Assembly (NCBI GenBank): GCA_030432875.1
Contig: JAUILP010000008.1
Span: 1-64,000, forward strand
DNA from: Oligoflexia bacterium
GTDB lineage: Bacteria; Bdellovibrionota_B; Oligoflexia; Oligoflexales; JAGOVF01
Length of the DNA: 64,000 nt
Direction: 5' to 3'
Positions 26,217-34,657 of the stretch are shown one piece after another (the stretch's first letter is position 1; every line of letters begins with the position of its first letter). The notes beneath the pieces are model-generated. The model did not search any database. It was not told the origin of the DNA and saw nothing but the letters and a program-made list of their open reading frames with translations. The translations under genes and the position numbers were made by a program.

Positions 26217-26663
26217 TCATTTCTCTCGCATAATCCGCCGCAAATCTCTTTCAGCCGTTTTCTCCTGATTTGCCGCGCGTTTATCATAAAGCTTCTTCCC
26301 GCGGGCCGTTGCTATTTCCACTTTAATAAAATGCTTTTGAGTAAATATTTTTAGGGCGACTATCGTCAGACCTTTTTGGGCAACAGCTTCCTCAAGCTTA
26401 GCAATTTCATTCTTATTCAGTAGCAGCTTGCGACGTCTTTTTTCGCCGTGATTATAGATATTGCCATGCGTATATTGACTGATATGGCAGTCCACTAAAT
26501 AAGCCTCACCATTATCAATATCCACCCAAGCATCTGTTAAATTGCCTTTTCCCAGGCGCAGTGATTTCACCTCAGTACCAAGCAGGACAACCCCTGCCGA
26601 AAATTTATCGAGAACAAAATATTCGTAGGTGGCTTTTTTATTGCTAACCAGTATTTTTTCCAT
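26217..26663 (-). CDS. smpB: SsrA-binding protein SmpB
   Basis: SmpB binds tmRNA and delivers it to stalled ribosomes for trans-translation. The start at 26663 (MEKILVSNKKATYEYF) gives 148 residues, the usual SmpB length, with AAGGAT upstream. Family blocks are clear: GVVLLGTEVKSLRLGKGNL, AYLVDCHISQY, RRRKLLLNK and the C-terminal tail GKKLYDKRAANQEKTAERD that enters the decoding centre. It lies ten bases after the glutaredoxin gene on the same strand, and they probably share a transcript. The ssrA gene itself was not found in the window. Confidence 0.95.
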   Translation of the reverse strand: MEKILVSNKKATYEYFVLDKFSAGVVLLGTEVKSLRLGKGNLTDAWVDIDNGEAYLVDCHISQYTHGNIYNHGEKRRRKLLLNKNEIAKLEEAVAQKGLTIVALKIFTQKHFIKVEIATARGKKLYDKRAANQEKTAERDLRRIMREK

Positions 26664-26673
26664 TTTATCCTTA

Positions 26674-26916
26674 CTATGCCTTACCCTGGTCAAAAAGATC
26701 TTTGAGTTCGGTAAAACCACCGACAAACTTGCCTTCCATAAATATCATGGGAACTGTTCGGTAACCCCCATTTTCTTTTGAAATTTTTTGTCTTAGCTCC
26801 TGATCTTGAGTTAAGTCAATTTCTCTATAATTTAAGCCTTTTTGCTCTAAAAGACGCTTCGCTGCCTGGCAGTAAGAACAAAAACTCGTGGTATAAATAA
26901 GAAATTTTTCAGCCAT
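26674..26916 (-). CDS. Glutaredoxin (GrxC-type)
   Basis: An 80-residue single-domain glutaredoxin with a CSYC active site at C13-C16, the cis-Pro motif TVPMIF and the glutathione-binding GGFTEL. It reduces disulfides and glutathione mixed disulfides in the cytoplasm. The dithiol site and length match class I (GrxC) rather than monothiol forms. GGGGA precedes the start. It is divergent from mrp across a 113-base spacer and upstream of smpB. Confidence 0.93.
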   Translation of the reverse strand: MAEKFLIYTTSFCSYCQAAKRLLEQKGLNYREIDLTQDQELRQKISKENGGYRTVPMIFMEGKFVGGFTELKDLFDQGKA

Positions 26917-27029
26917 TTTTTATTTCCCCATAAAATGTATAGCTTCTCAGTACTAATCGTACTATATACTAAGGCTAATGTGGCAAAAAGCTGCTTTTTT
27001 TTTTAAAATTTAGGATAAAGGCCGAAAAA

Positions 27030-28148
27030 TTGACTATTGAAACGGCAGATCTTGAAAAATTTTTTCACGAAGCGCTAACGGCACTTATTGGACAAATGCC
27101 GACAAAGGGGGACGAAACTGGGTTTCTTATCCACCGCATTGAACTCTTTGAGGACCAGAAAAAACTTTGGCTACACCTCAAACTCGAAGGTTTTAATCTA
27201 ATGGAAAAGATGACCATCGAATCGAGACTAAAATCAATGGTTCATAAGTTGCCTGAACTACAAAATATTGAGCTGCTTATTTACTATTCTTCTGGCAATA
27301 GTGGCACGTCTAGAAAGTTACGCAGTCCTGACGTTGAATCACCCAGAGCTTTCGGCATAAAGTTTCAAAAAAAGATCATCCACGGCATAAAATCCATTGT
27401 TCTCGTCGCCTCCGGTAAAGGCGGTGTCGGCAAATCAACCGTAAGCACAAATTTAGCTATAGCTCTCGCCAAAAGACATCGCGTTGGTCTCCTTGATGCC
27501 GATATTTATGGACCCTCAGCACAGCAGATGCTAGGTGTTAGTGGCCCGTTAGCGGTCAGCCCTGAAGGCAAACTTCTTCCAAAAGAAATCCACGGCCTTA
27601 AAGCAGCTTCGTTCGCATTTTTTATGGGAGCCCAGGAGCCGGTACTCTGGCGAGGCCCTATGGTCGCAAAAGCTATAAAGCAGCTTCTTTTCGACGTAAC
27701 TTGGGGAGAACTTGATTTTCTCATCGTAGATTTACCCCCCGGAACGGGCGATGTTCATCTTGCTATTATTGAGGAAATTGTGATAGCAGGTGCCCTTGTT
27801 GTCACGACAGGGCAAGACGTCGCACTCATTGATGCCGTAAAAGCGATTGAAATGTTTAGAAAACTTGAGGTCCCTCTTTGGGGTCTTGTCGATAATATGT
27901 CTTATTTTGACTGTGGATCTTGCACGGCAAGACATTTTTTATATGGCGAACAGGGGGTAGCAAAAGTTTCTCTAAACTATAAAATTCCTATTCTCTCGCA
28001 CCTTCCCTTTGATATCACCCTAAGACAAAATTGTGATAATGGTACGCCTACCGGTCTCTGGGAGAATAGTTTTGTGGGAAAAGAATTTCAGTCTTTAGCT
28101 GCGCGCATAGCCGAAAAAGTCCTCGTCCAGAGTTATGATCAAACCTAG
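27030..28148 (+). CDS. mrp: Mrp/NBP35-family iron-sulfur carrier ATPase
   Basis: The protein (372 aa) has an N-terminal region of about 95 residues in the position of the MIP18-like domain and a deviant Walker A P-loop SGKGGVGKST (about 128-137), a switch LLDADIYGPS, VDLPPGTGD, and a C-x-x-C pair C295/C298 (FDCGSCTA) that binds the bridging 4Fe-4S cluster at the dimer interface. Family members carry Fe-S clusters to target apoproteins. The CxxC lacks the usual Pro (CPxC). The start is a TTG with AAGG upstream; no earlier or nearby ATG fits. Confidence 0.92.
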   Translation: MTIETADLEKFFHEALTALIGQMPTKGDETGFLIHRIELFEDQKKLWLHLKLEGFNLMEKMTIESRLKSMVHKLPELQNIELLIYYSSGNSGTSRKLRSPDVESPRAFGIKFQKKIIHGIKSIVLVASGKGGVGKSTVSTNLAIALAKRHRVGLLDADIYGPSAQQMLGVSGPLAVSPEGKLLPKEIHGLKAASFAFFMGAQEPVLWRGPMVAKAIKQLLFDVTWGELDFLIVDLPPGTGDVHLAIIEEIVIAGALVVTTGQDVALIDAVKAIEMFRKLEVPLWGLVDNMSYFDCGSCTARHFLYGEQGVAKVSLNYKIPILSHLPFDITLRQNCDNGTPTGLWENSFVGKEFQSLAARIAEKVLVQSYDQT

Positions 28149-28448
28149 AAATTCTTATCTTGAATGTAAAGAGTCACTGCACTTCGCATAGATGCAAAAA
28201 TCAGGAGCACGTTTACCCACCTCAAAAAGCCGAATTATAGTAAAGCTTAGTATCAGCCCATATCACCAAGGCGCAGTATTTGATTTAGGCAAGAGACCCA
28301 CCCAATCAGCTTCCATAGCTTCATGATTTTTAAGTTATTTCTTCTAATATTAAAGCTTCTAAACCGCACCTCCGAGACATCATAGGATGGTTATCACTCA
28401 TAACCTAAAGGGTATTTGTCAGTACTATTTTTATAGAGAGGTTAAAAC
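28149..28448. other. Non-coding spacer
   Basis: No reading frame or RNA was recognised between mrp and the following lipoprotein gene. GAGAGG just before 28449 is the ribosome binding site of that gene. Confidence 0.4.
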
Positions 28449-29624
28449 ATGAAACTTCATTATATTTTGTCTATTAGCCTACTTTATACAAATTGCGGTG
28501 AAAACCCAACGGAACGGCAAAAAATGGCTCTCTCTGTAGCTGACCGAACAATTACCTCAGAGGAAACAAATTCTAGCGAGCTGACCACAGATACAACACT
28601 TGCCTCTGAAGGTGTGAGCACTCAAATTGACGAAGGAATTTCTTCCATGTTAGAGGATATGAATATGTCTGCCGCTACCAATTTTGGGCTCGCTCAAGAA
28701 ACTAATGCGGCAATTTCACTGGATAGTGAAAAAAATGCCGAATCCGAGGAAATTACGGACTCAAAACCTGTTTTATCTTTTTCTAGAGCTTGTCAGGAGC
28801 AAGAGGGTAAAGCCATGGTTGATATAAAAAGAGAAATCAGCTTTACCCGGTCTATTGACAGACCACGTTTTAGCATAAATTTTTCGAATTCTCACTATGA
28901 ATCAATCTCTAGAGAGTGGTCACAGGAAGGCTCCTCGATAAGCTGCAATAGAAATAAAAAATATGCAGTTCTACCTTTTGAAGATGCTAACGGGCTCAGT
29001 CTAAAAGTAAATTTTGAACGTAAAAAGGAACTTAGCCAAACTAAAACCAATAAGAAAACTAGCGTCAGCACCAGCAAAGCACATTTTTTGCACGCAATGG
29101 GAGAGCGCACAATAGTTTGGGATAGTGTAGAAAGTTCAAGTACTCAGATCATAATAAATAAAATTGTTACTTCCTCTGTGACTAGAGAAATAGAAGTTAA
29201 AAATAAGTCAGGACAAACAAAAAAAATATCGCTAAGCATCGCCACCGACCCTGAAAAGCCTCTAAAAATAGAAGTATCAAGAGCTAAAGATGACTTCTTT
29301 GCTAATTACCGACTCATTAAATCAGGCTCGCTGATATCAACTCTAAATGATGGCGGAAAAACTATTGTCGCATTTAGCGACGTCATGTATGAAAAAAAAT
29401 GCCTTCCTTCTTCTGGCACCATAAGCGGTAAAATTTTTAGCGCTGATGACCTCGACAATGCCAAAATAAGCTTTACTATCGCTGTCACTGACGGGGAGGG
29501 AACAATCAAATTTTATGATGCCAACGGAACACTAAGTGAAGAAAAAAGTTATGATCCCGCAGACTGTGATATAGAAGTAGGCCCTGAAAAAATGGAAAAA
29601 GAATCTATTGCCGCTTCTGAATAA
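28449..29624 (+). CDS. Hypothetical lipoprotein
   Basis: GAGAGG stands before the ATG. The signal MKLHYILSISLLYTNC has Asn at the -1 position, which is unusual for a lipobox but is shared with the interrupted lipoprotein gene near 43278. After a disordered Thr/Ser/Glu-rich linker (to about residue 110), the rest is beta-rich (FSRACQEQEGKAMVDIKREISFTRS, KISLSIATDPEKPLKIEVS) with a Cys near 340 and an acidic tail. No family is recognised. It is monocistronic and converges with the glycosyltransferase gene downstream. Confidence 0.7.
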   Translation: MKLHYILSISLLYTNCGENPTERQKMALSVADRTITSEETNSSELTTDTTLASEGVSTQIDEGISSMLEDMNMSAATNFGLAQETNAAISLDSEKNAESEEITDSKPVLSFSRACQEQEGKAMVDIKREISFTRSIDRPRFSINFSNSHYESISREWSQEGSSISCNRNKKYAVLPFEDANGLSLKVNFERKKELSQTKTNKKTSVSTSKAHFLHAMGERTIVWDSVESSSTQIIINKIVTSSVTREIEVKNKSGQTKKISLSIATDPEKPLKIEVSRAKDDFFANYRLIKSGSLISTLNDGGKTIVAFSDVMYEKKCLPSSGTISGKIFSADDLDNAKISFTIAVTDGEGTIKFYDANGTLSEEKSYDPADCDIEVGPEKMEKESIAASE

Positions 29625-29739
29625 AATAAAGTTCAATGGAAATATTGGCCATTTCCAAACTACATATTAAACTTCTTAACCAGAAAAATTGCGGCAATCT
29701 ATAAGATTTGGCTTTCCGCCCCAAAAATAGTTAAATCAA

Positions 29740-30699
29740 TCAATCAGATTTTTTAATAAAATCTTGTAACGCGCTAAAAAATCCTTGGGTAGAATATTTA
29801 TGATAATGACCGGACAGGAGTTCTTTTAAAATAAGTGAAAGGCGACCAAATCTATCAGACGGCATGTTTTTTCTCTGGTTGTGATGGAGTGCTGATTCAC
29901 TTAGTGTCGTGTACTTTTTGTTATCTAAATTATTTTCCCATGGTTTAAGTCTTTCATGAGCGTAAATATAAGTGTTGCCACCCCAGTGCCTCCCGCCAGA
30001 ATATAAAGCCTCTATCCTTTTTGTTATTTTTGTCCACGAATTTTCAACCCCGACCTGATTACTCGCGTGAACACGGTAATGAACTAAAGGGAGATTTACT
30101 CTAGAAATATCAGTAACGACGGCAGCGATCACGGCAATCCAGTAATCATGCCAGAGCTTAGGATCAGGTATGGGCAAAATATATTTCTTAAGCTCCTTTC
30201 TAAATGCCATGGTAAGCCCACCTATAGTGTTTTCCTTCATCAATAGATTAAAAACGTTGCCTCGGGCAATAATTTTTTCATGAGATACTCTCTTTTTATA
30301 AGGCAAACTTTTCCCTAGGTCGTCGATAAGATCAATTTCAGACCATACTAAGCCAACTTGCGGATTGTTGATGAGAAAAGTACTTTGAACTTCTATTTTT
30401 TTTTTATCCCAAATATCATCTTGGTCAGCGAGGAAGATAATATCCCCAGTTGCATGTTCAATGCCCTGACCAAAACTTAGCGTGCTACCCATATTTTTAT
30501 GGTTTAGTATTATCCTATGCTGGGGTAATGAAAGTGACTGCTGCAAAATCTCTCGAGTACTATCATGAGAACAGTCATCAACAACGATAATTTCATCTGG
30601 TGAGCGCGTTTGATTTAAGATGCTCTGTAGCTGGGTATTAAGCCAGGAGCTACCATTATAGGTTGCCATAACTACAGAAATTTTGGGCTGCGTTTCCAA
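29740..30699 (-). CDS. Family-2 glycosyltransferase (rhamnosyltransferase-like)
   Basis: The protein (319 aa) is a soluble GT-A enzyme. It opens ISVVMATYNGSSWLNTQL with the nucleotide-binding DD at 41-42 and the metal-binding DQDD at 92-95 (FLADQDDIWDKK), a form typical of rhamnosyl- and related transferases of polysaccharide assembly. There are no membrane segments. The start is a TTG (30699), as no ATG lies upstream of the first strand. It is separated from a divergent methyltransferase by 156 bases; the pair may modify surface glycans, but there is no larger cluster. Confidence 0.88.
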   Translation of the reverse strand: METQPKISVVMATYNGSSWLNTQLQSILNQTRSPDEIIVVDDCSHDSTREILQQSLSLPQHRIILNHKNMGSTLSFGQGIEHATGDIIFLADQDDIWDKKKIEVQSTFLINNPQVGLVWSEIDLIDDLGKSLPYKKRVSHEKIIARGNVFNLLMKENTIGGLTMAFRKELKKYILPIPDPKLWHDYWIAVIAAVVTDISRVNLPLVHYRVHASNQVGVENSWTKITKRIEALYSGGRHWGGNTYIYAHERLKPWENNLDNKKYTTLSESALHHNQRKNMPSDRFGRLSLILKELLSGHYHKYSTQGFFSALQDFIKKSD

Positions 30700-30855
30700 T
30701 TTTAACGATAAACCTTAATATTAAATAAAATAAAATTCCCCTGGCTTTTGCCTGCGAAAAACTTAAAATAAGAGAAAATTACCGCAGGATGGATTAGCCT
30801 AAGGCGGTAAACTAAAGAGCACCCGTATTAAACTTAAATGAATTGAGAAACCTCA

Positions 30856-31500
30856 ATGCAAGATTACTCTTCATTATATTATCAGAATTCGCGCCGAGAA
30901 ATGACGCTTTTTTTGCCCCCGTCTATGAAAACAGTTCTGGAAATTGGCTGCGGTGATGGCGTCTTTGCTGCTCAGTTAAAGGAGGCTTATGGGGCTGAGG
31001 TCTGGGGTATAGAACTTGATCCCCAAGCAGCCACTTCTGCGGGTGAAAAGCTAGACCGAGTTTATCAGGGAGACGCCTTAAAAATACTCGTAGATATTCC
31101 TGAAAATTATTTTGATTTAGTCATATGTAATGATGTGATCGAGCATGTCCCAGACCCAGAAAGCCTGATAACCTTGATCAAATCTAAACTTATCCTAGAT
31201 AAAGGTACTCTCGTTTGTTCTATTCCCAATGTAAGGTATATTAAAAATTTGTATCACCTACTGGTTAAAGCGGACTGGAACTATACTATGGAAGGCGGAA
31301 TTTTAGATAAAGGTCATTTACGTTTTTTTACCCAAAAAAGCATCCAGCAATTGTTCTCAGAGTCGGGATATCAAGTTGAAAAAATAGAAGGCATAAACCC
31401 TACCCGCCTCGGCTTCTTATTCACCATGTTCAATATATTGACTTTAGGTTTTTTTCGCGACAGCCGCTATATGCAATTCGCCTGCATCCTTAAAACATAA
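30856..31500 (+). CDS. Class I SAM-dependent methyltransferase
   Basis: The protein (214 aa) has a complete motif I, VLEIGCGDGVFA (27-38, with GCGDG at 31-35), an acidic Asp/Glu after the second strand (GIELDPQAA) and post-I FDLVICNDVIEHVPDP, typical of the Methyltransf_23/MetW-like group. The C-terminal part (HLRFFTQKSIQQLFSESGY) is the usual small-molecule methyltransferase tail. It is divergent from the glycosyltransferase gene, and O-methylation of a sugar is a possible but unproven role. It converges with pta. Confidence 0.88.
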   Translation: MQDYSSLYYQNSRREMTLFLPPSMKTVLEIGCGDGVFAAQLKEAYGAEVWGIELDPQAATSAGEKLDRVYQGDALKILVDIPENYFDLVICNDVIEHVPDPESLITLIKSKLILDKGTLVCSIPNVRYIKNLYHLLVKADWNYTMEGGILDKGHLRFFTQKSIQQLFSESGYQVEKIEGINPTRLGFLFTMFNILTLGFFRDSRYMQFACILKT

Positions 31501-31519
31501 TACCAAGTCTTGCAAAACT

Positions 31520-32530
31520 TTAGGCGCGCAAACTACTTATGTAGGAGCAAATACGGATATCCTGTTCAGAAGCTCCTCGGGATAAATCACTTAGCGGCAA
31601 ACCGAATCCTTGGAGCAGAGGCCCATAAGCATGATAACCACCAATACGCTGGACAATTTTATAAGCAATATTACCGGCATTTAAATCCGGAAATATGAAA
31701 ATATTGGCCTTTCCCTGGAGCGGACTCTGTGGTGCCTTTCTCCGCGCAATTTCAGGCACTAAAGCAGCATCAAATTGTAGGTCACCGTCAGAAGTAACCA
31801 GAGGGTATTTCTCCCTAAACATAGCTGCTGCCGCATTCATTTTGCTAACGCTCGCATGACTTGCCGAACCCTTAGTTGAAAAAGACAAAAAAGCTACTCT
31901 TGGCGGATCCGGCATCAAGGAACGCCAAAGCTTCGTTGCTTCTGAGGCAATCGAGACAAGATCTTCTGCGCTCGGATCAATAATCACACCAGCATCGGCA
32001 AAGAGCATAAAATCAGAACCACTTTCATGCGGTTGCTCTTTCGCTTCAAGCAAAAAACTACTAGATATCTTAGATACCCCTTCTGCAAGGCCTATTACCG
32101 CCAGACCAGCTTTCATAACTTCCGCTGTGGTAAAAACAGCTCCCGCTACTAGAGTATCCGCTTGGCCAGTCGCCACAAGGTAGAGACCTTGGTATAGCGC
32201 GTGATGACCCAATTCATTAAGGGTAGTTTGATCGAATGGCGGTTTATTTTTTTCTTTACGCCGCCCTTGAAGAAAATCCTTCAAAAGAGAAAAATCATAG
32301 CTATCATTAAAAATAAGACGATCATCATGCTTAGCCAAATCAACACCCAATGCTTTAGCTTGCCTCTCTATTTCTCGTCGTTCACCCAGTACTGTTACTG
32401 AGGCAAAACTTTGCTCAGTGAGTAAAATATTTATGGTACGAAGAATCCTGTCATCGCTCCCTTCTGGAAAAATGATTTTAGACTGTTTCTTGCGACATAA
32501 GCTTATTAATTTATTTTGAAATGGCGACAC
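31520..32530 (-). CDS. pta: Phosphate acetyltransferase
   Basis: The enzyme interconverts acetyl-CoA and acetyl phosphate. At 336 aa it is the short monofunctional form lacking the N-terminal DRTGG domain. Family landmarks include KIIFPEGSDDRILR, DTLVAGAVFTTAEVMKAGL, FLLEAKEQ, FADAGVIIDPSAEDLVSIA, AFLSFSTKGSASHASV and FPDLNAGNIAYKIVQRIGG. The start is GTG with GGGGA upstream. No ackA gene follows; the partner acetate kinase must lie elsewhere. Confidence 0.95.
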   Translation of the reverse strand: MSPFQNKLISLCRKKQSKIIFPEGSDDRILRTINILLTEQSFASVTVLGERREIERQAKALGVDLAKHDDRLIFNDSYDFSLLKDFLQGRRKEKNKPPFDQTTLNELGHHALYQGLYLVATGQADTLVAGAVFTTAEVMKAGLAVIGLAEGVSKISSSFLLEAKEQPHESGSDFMLFADAGVIIDPSAEDLVSIASEATKLWRSLMPDPPRVAFLSFSTKGSASHASVSKMNAAAAMFREKYPLVTSDGDLQFDAALVPEIARRKAPQSPLQGKANIFIFPDLNAGNIAYKIVQRIGGYHAYGPLLQGFGLPLSDLSRGASEQDIRICSYISSLRA

Positions 32531-32827
32531 TTTTCCCCACCGGTTTTAGGAAAATATTATGCTTTCATGCTACAACTTTAAATTATTGCCCACAAGACTT
32601 GATGGTGTCAAAAAGATAGCTCTTAACCAAGGATAAATCCCCGTAATTTAGAAAGAAATCCCTTTCTTTTTCCATTTGACTTAGTTGCCATCAACCGAAA
32701 CAAAAAAAAACAATAACATACTATAATTATTATATTAAGTTAATTTTACCTCAATTTCCAAAGCCCTAATACCGATGCGTCACTTTAATCAGCGGAAATT
32801 ACTTCACCTTCTGAGTTTGGAATTGAC

Positions 32828-34615
32828 ATGATTATTACTTTTAGTAGTGATAAAAAATTTTTTAAAGCTGTACAGCAAGAGGCGGGACATATTTTTCCTG
32901 ATCTGGAGCACAAAAATATTTCCCATTACACGACGGATAAACTCAAGTACCTATATGAAGATAGTGTCCAAGGTATCATCTTTGAAAAAGGCTTTTTCCC
33001 TATACCATTTCAGGCTTGGTATGACTTGCTCAGTTTAGCGAGTCGCCGCATTCCGGTAATTGTACTTTCAAAAGATGCTCCCCAAGTTCATAACCTAAAT
33101 TTTCATTTACATCCTCCTCAACTCACAAATATTCGCTGGATTAATAATGCCTCACCTCAACAAGTCGCGAAATTACTCTATACCTTGTTGGAGTCGAACA
33201 ATACTCAAGTCATAAAAACCTCAATAAATAAAATACCTCAATATGACCCTCATATTCCACTGCAGATTTTATCCACCCATGGGGCGCTGAGTTTAATCGT
33301 TGTGCATCCCCTGGGTTTTCAAAACATCGCAAAAGAGTACGGTACAGACGCTTATTCCCGTTTGCAAAGCTGTTTTCAAGACATTCTCGCTGACATGTGG
33401 GGCTCGCCAGGCTGTTTTCGTAAAAGTGATTTTTTGTGTAAGCGTTCTGAATTTAGTAATGATTATTTTATATTTTTCCAACCAAGTCGCGCAGCTAATG
33501 CTATACCCGCCCCTGGTATGATAGAGAGGGCTACAAATCGTATTACGACAAGAATTCAAACAGCTCTTTGGCATGAGCTGACCTTAATCGGTCAAGAAAA
33601 ACGCCTGCCCGATTGCCTAACATCAAGCCCGTCAGTTGCTGTTGGGTATAGCACAGGCATCATCAACCCATGCGTAGAAAAAGAAGAAATTGTTGATCAA
33701 CTACTCAATAAGAGTTACACCATTGCCAAAATCCAGCATAAAAGAATTTTGGAACGTCAGCGCGAATTTATGCAGTCATTGATCAAAACTCAAGGGGCCT
33801 TAAAAGCACATTATCAAGCTATTTTTTCCCTAACAAATCTCACCAAAGAGATGGTGATAGAAAGTCATGAATCCGGCAGTATTTTTCCTCTAAAAGATCT
33901 GCTCTTTGGATTTGAATCACTCATCAGACTACAAAGGGACTGCGTTCCCGAGGCTGTAATGAAAGTCGCACCACTTTTTGTCGGTCAACAAAGCCTGCGC
34001 CCGGATGTGCTTTTTAATTTAGCGCACGAATCCGAGGTTTCACTAGAACTCGATCAAGCCTGCTTAGCTGCGGCGCTAGAAAATTGCCGTGAACTTCCCG
34101 GTCGCCTGATGATCAATATTCTTCCGCGCAATCTCTATCAAATTGAGAAAATTTTACCAGGAAAACTTTTTGATAATATCGTTTTTGAGATGTCTGAGTC
34201 AGAAGAAATCGCAAATTTTGAACTTATTTTAAAGGTCAAAAATAAATTAAAAGATCAACGTATAGGCATTGCCGCAGACGATTTTGGCCGGGGATTCACG
34301 GGAATTGAGCGTATTCTTAAAATCCAGCCCGATCTTATTAAACTCGATCGCAGCCTTGTGCAAAATATCCATATCGATGCGTCAAAACAGGCATTTTTAA
34401 GCGGTATCGTCAATGCCGTAGAAAACACTGATGCTCTTATCATTGCCGAAGGCATTGAACTATGGGAAGAAGCTGAGGTGGTGCAACGCTTAGGAGTGCA
34501 TCTTGTTCAGGGCTTCCTCCTGCATCGTCCCTCTACCAAAGAAAAAATTATGGCAGACCTCAATGAGAACAAAGATGTAGACTCAGTAACGTCCAATTTA
34601 AATAGCGTAGCTTAA
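32828..34615 (+). CDS. EAL-domain protein with degenerate GGDEF-like domain
   Basis: Residues 1-125 look receiver-like without the phosphorylation pocket. Residues about 150-310 resemble a GGDEF fold whose signature is eroded (KRSEFSNDYFIFF), so no cyclase activity is expected. Residues about 345-590 form an EAL phosphodiesterase domain: E363 in FGFESLIRL (ESL instead of EAL), N430 (INILPRN), E454 (FEMSESEE), D484/D485 (ADDFGRGF), LIKLDRS, E541 (AEGIE) and QGFLLHRP. All metal ligands are kept, so c-di-GMP hydrolysis is plausible. Its gene stands alone. The PilZ protein at 50962 is a possible component of the same signalling network. Confidence 0.88.
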   Translation: MIITFSSDKKFFKAVQQEAGHIFPDLEHKNISHYTTDKLKYLYEDSVQGIIFEKGFFPIPFQAWYDLLSLASRRIPVIVLSKDAPQVHNLNFHLHPPQLTNIRWINNASPQQVAKLLYTLLESNNTQVIKTSINKIPQYDPHIPLQILSTHGALSLIVVHPLGFQNIAKEYGTDAYSRLQSCFQDILADMWGSPGCFRKSDFLCKRSEFSNDYFIFFQPSRAANAIPAPGMIERATNRITTRIQTALWHELTLIGQEKRLPDCLTSSPSVAVGYSTGIINPCVEKEEIVDQLLNKSYTIAKIQHKRILERQREFMQSLIKTQGALKAHYQAIFSLTNLTKEMVIESHESGSIFPLKDLLFGFESLIRLQRDCVPEAVMKVAPLFVGQQSLRPDVLFNLAHESEVSLELDQACLAAALENCRELPGRLMINILPRNLYQIEKILPGKLFDNIVFEMSESEEIANFELILKVKNKLKDQRIGIAADDFGRGFTGIERILKIQPDLIKLDRSLVQNIHIDASKQAFLSGIVNAVENTDALIIAEGIELWEEAEVVQRLGVHLVQGFLLHRPSTKEKIMADLNENKDVDSVTSNLNSVA

Positions 34616-34657
34616 AAAATTTTCCCTTATCCATGGTTTTTTTAGTTGCCAAATAAA

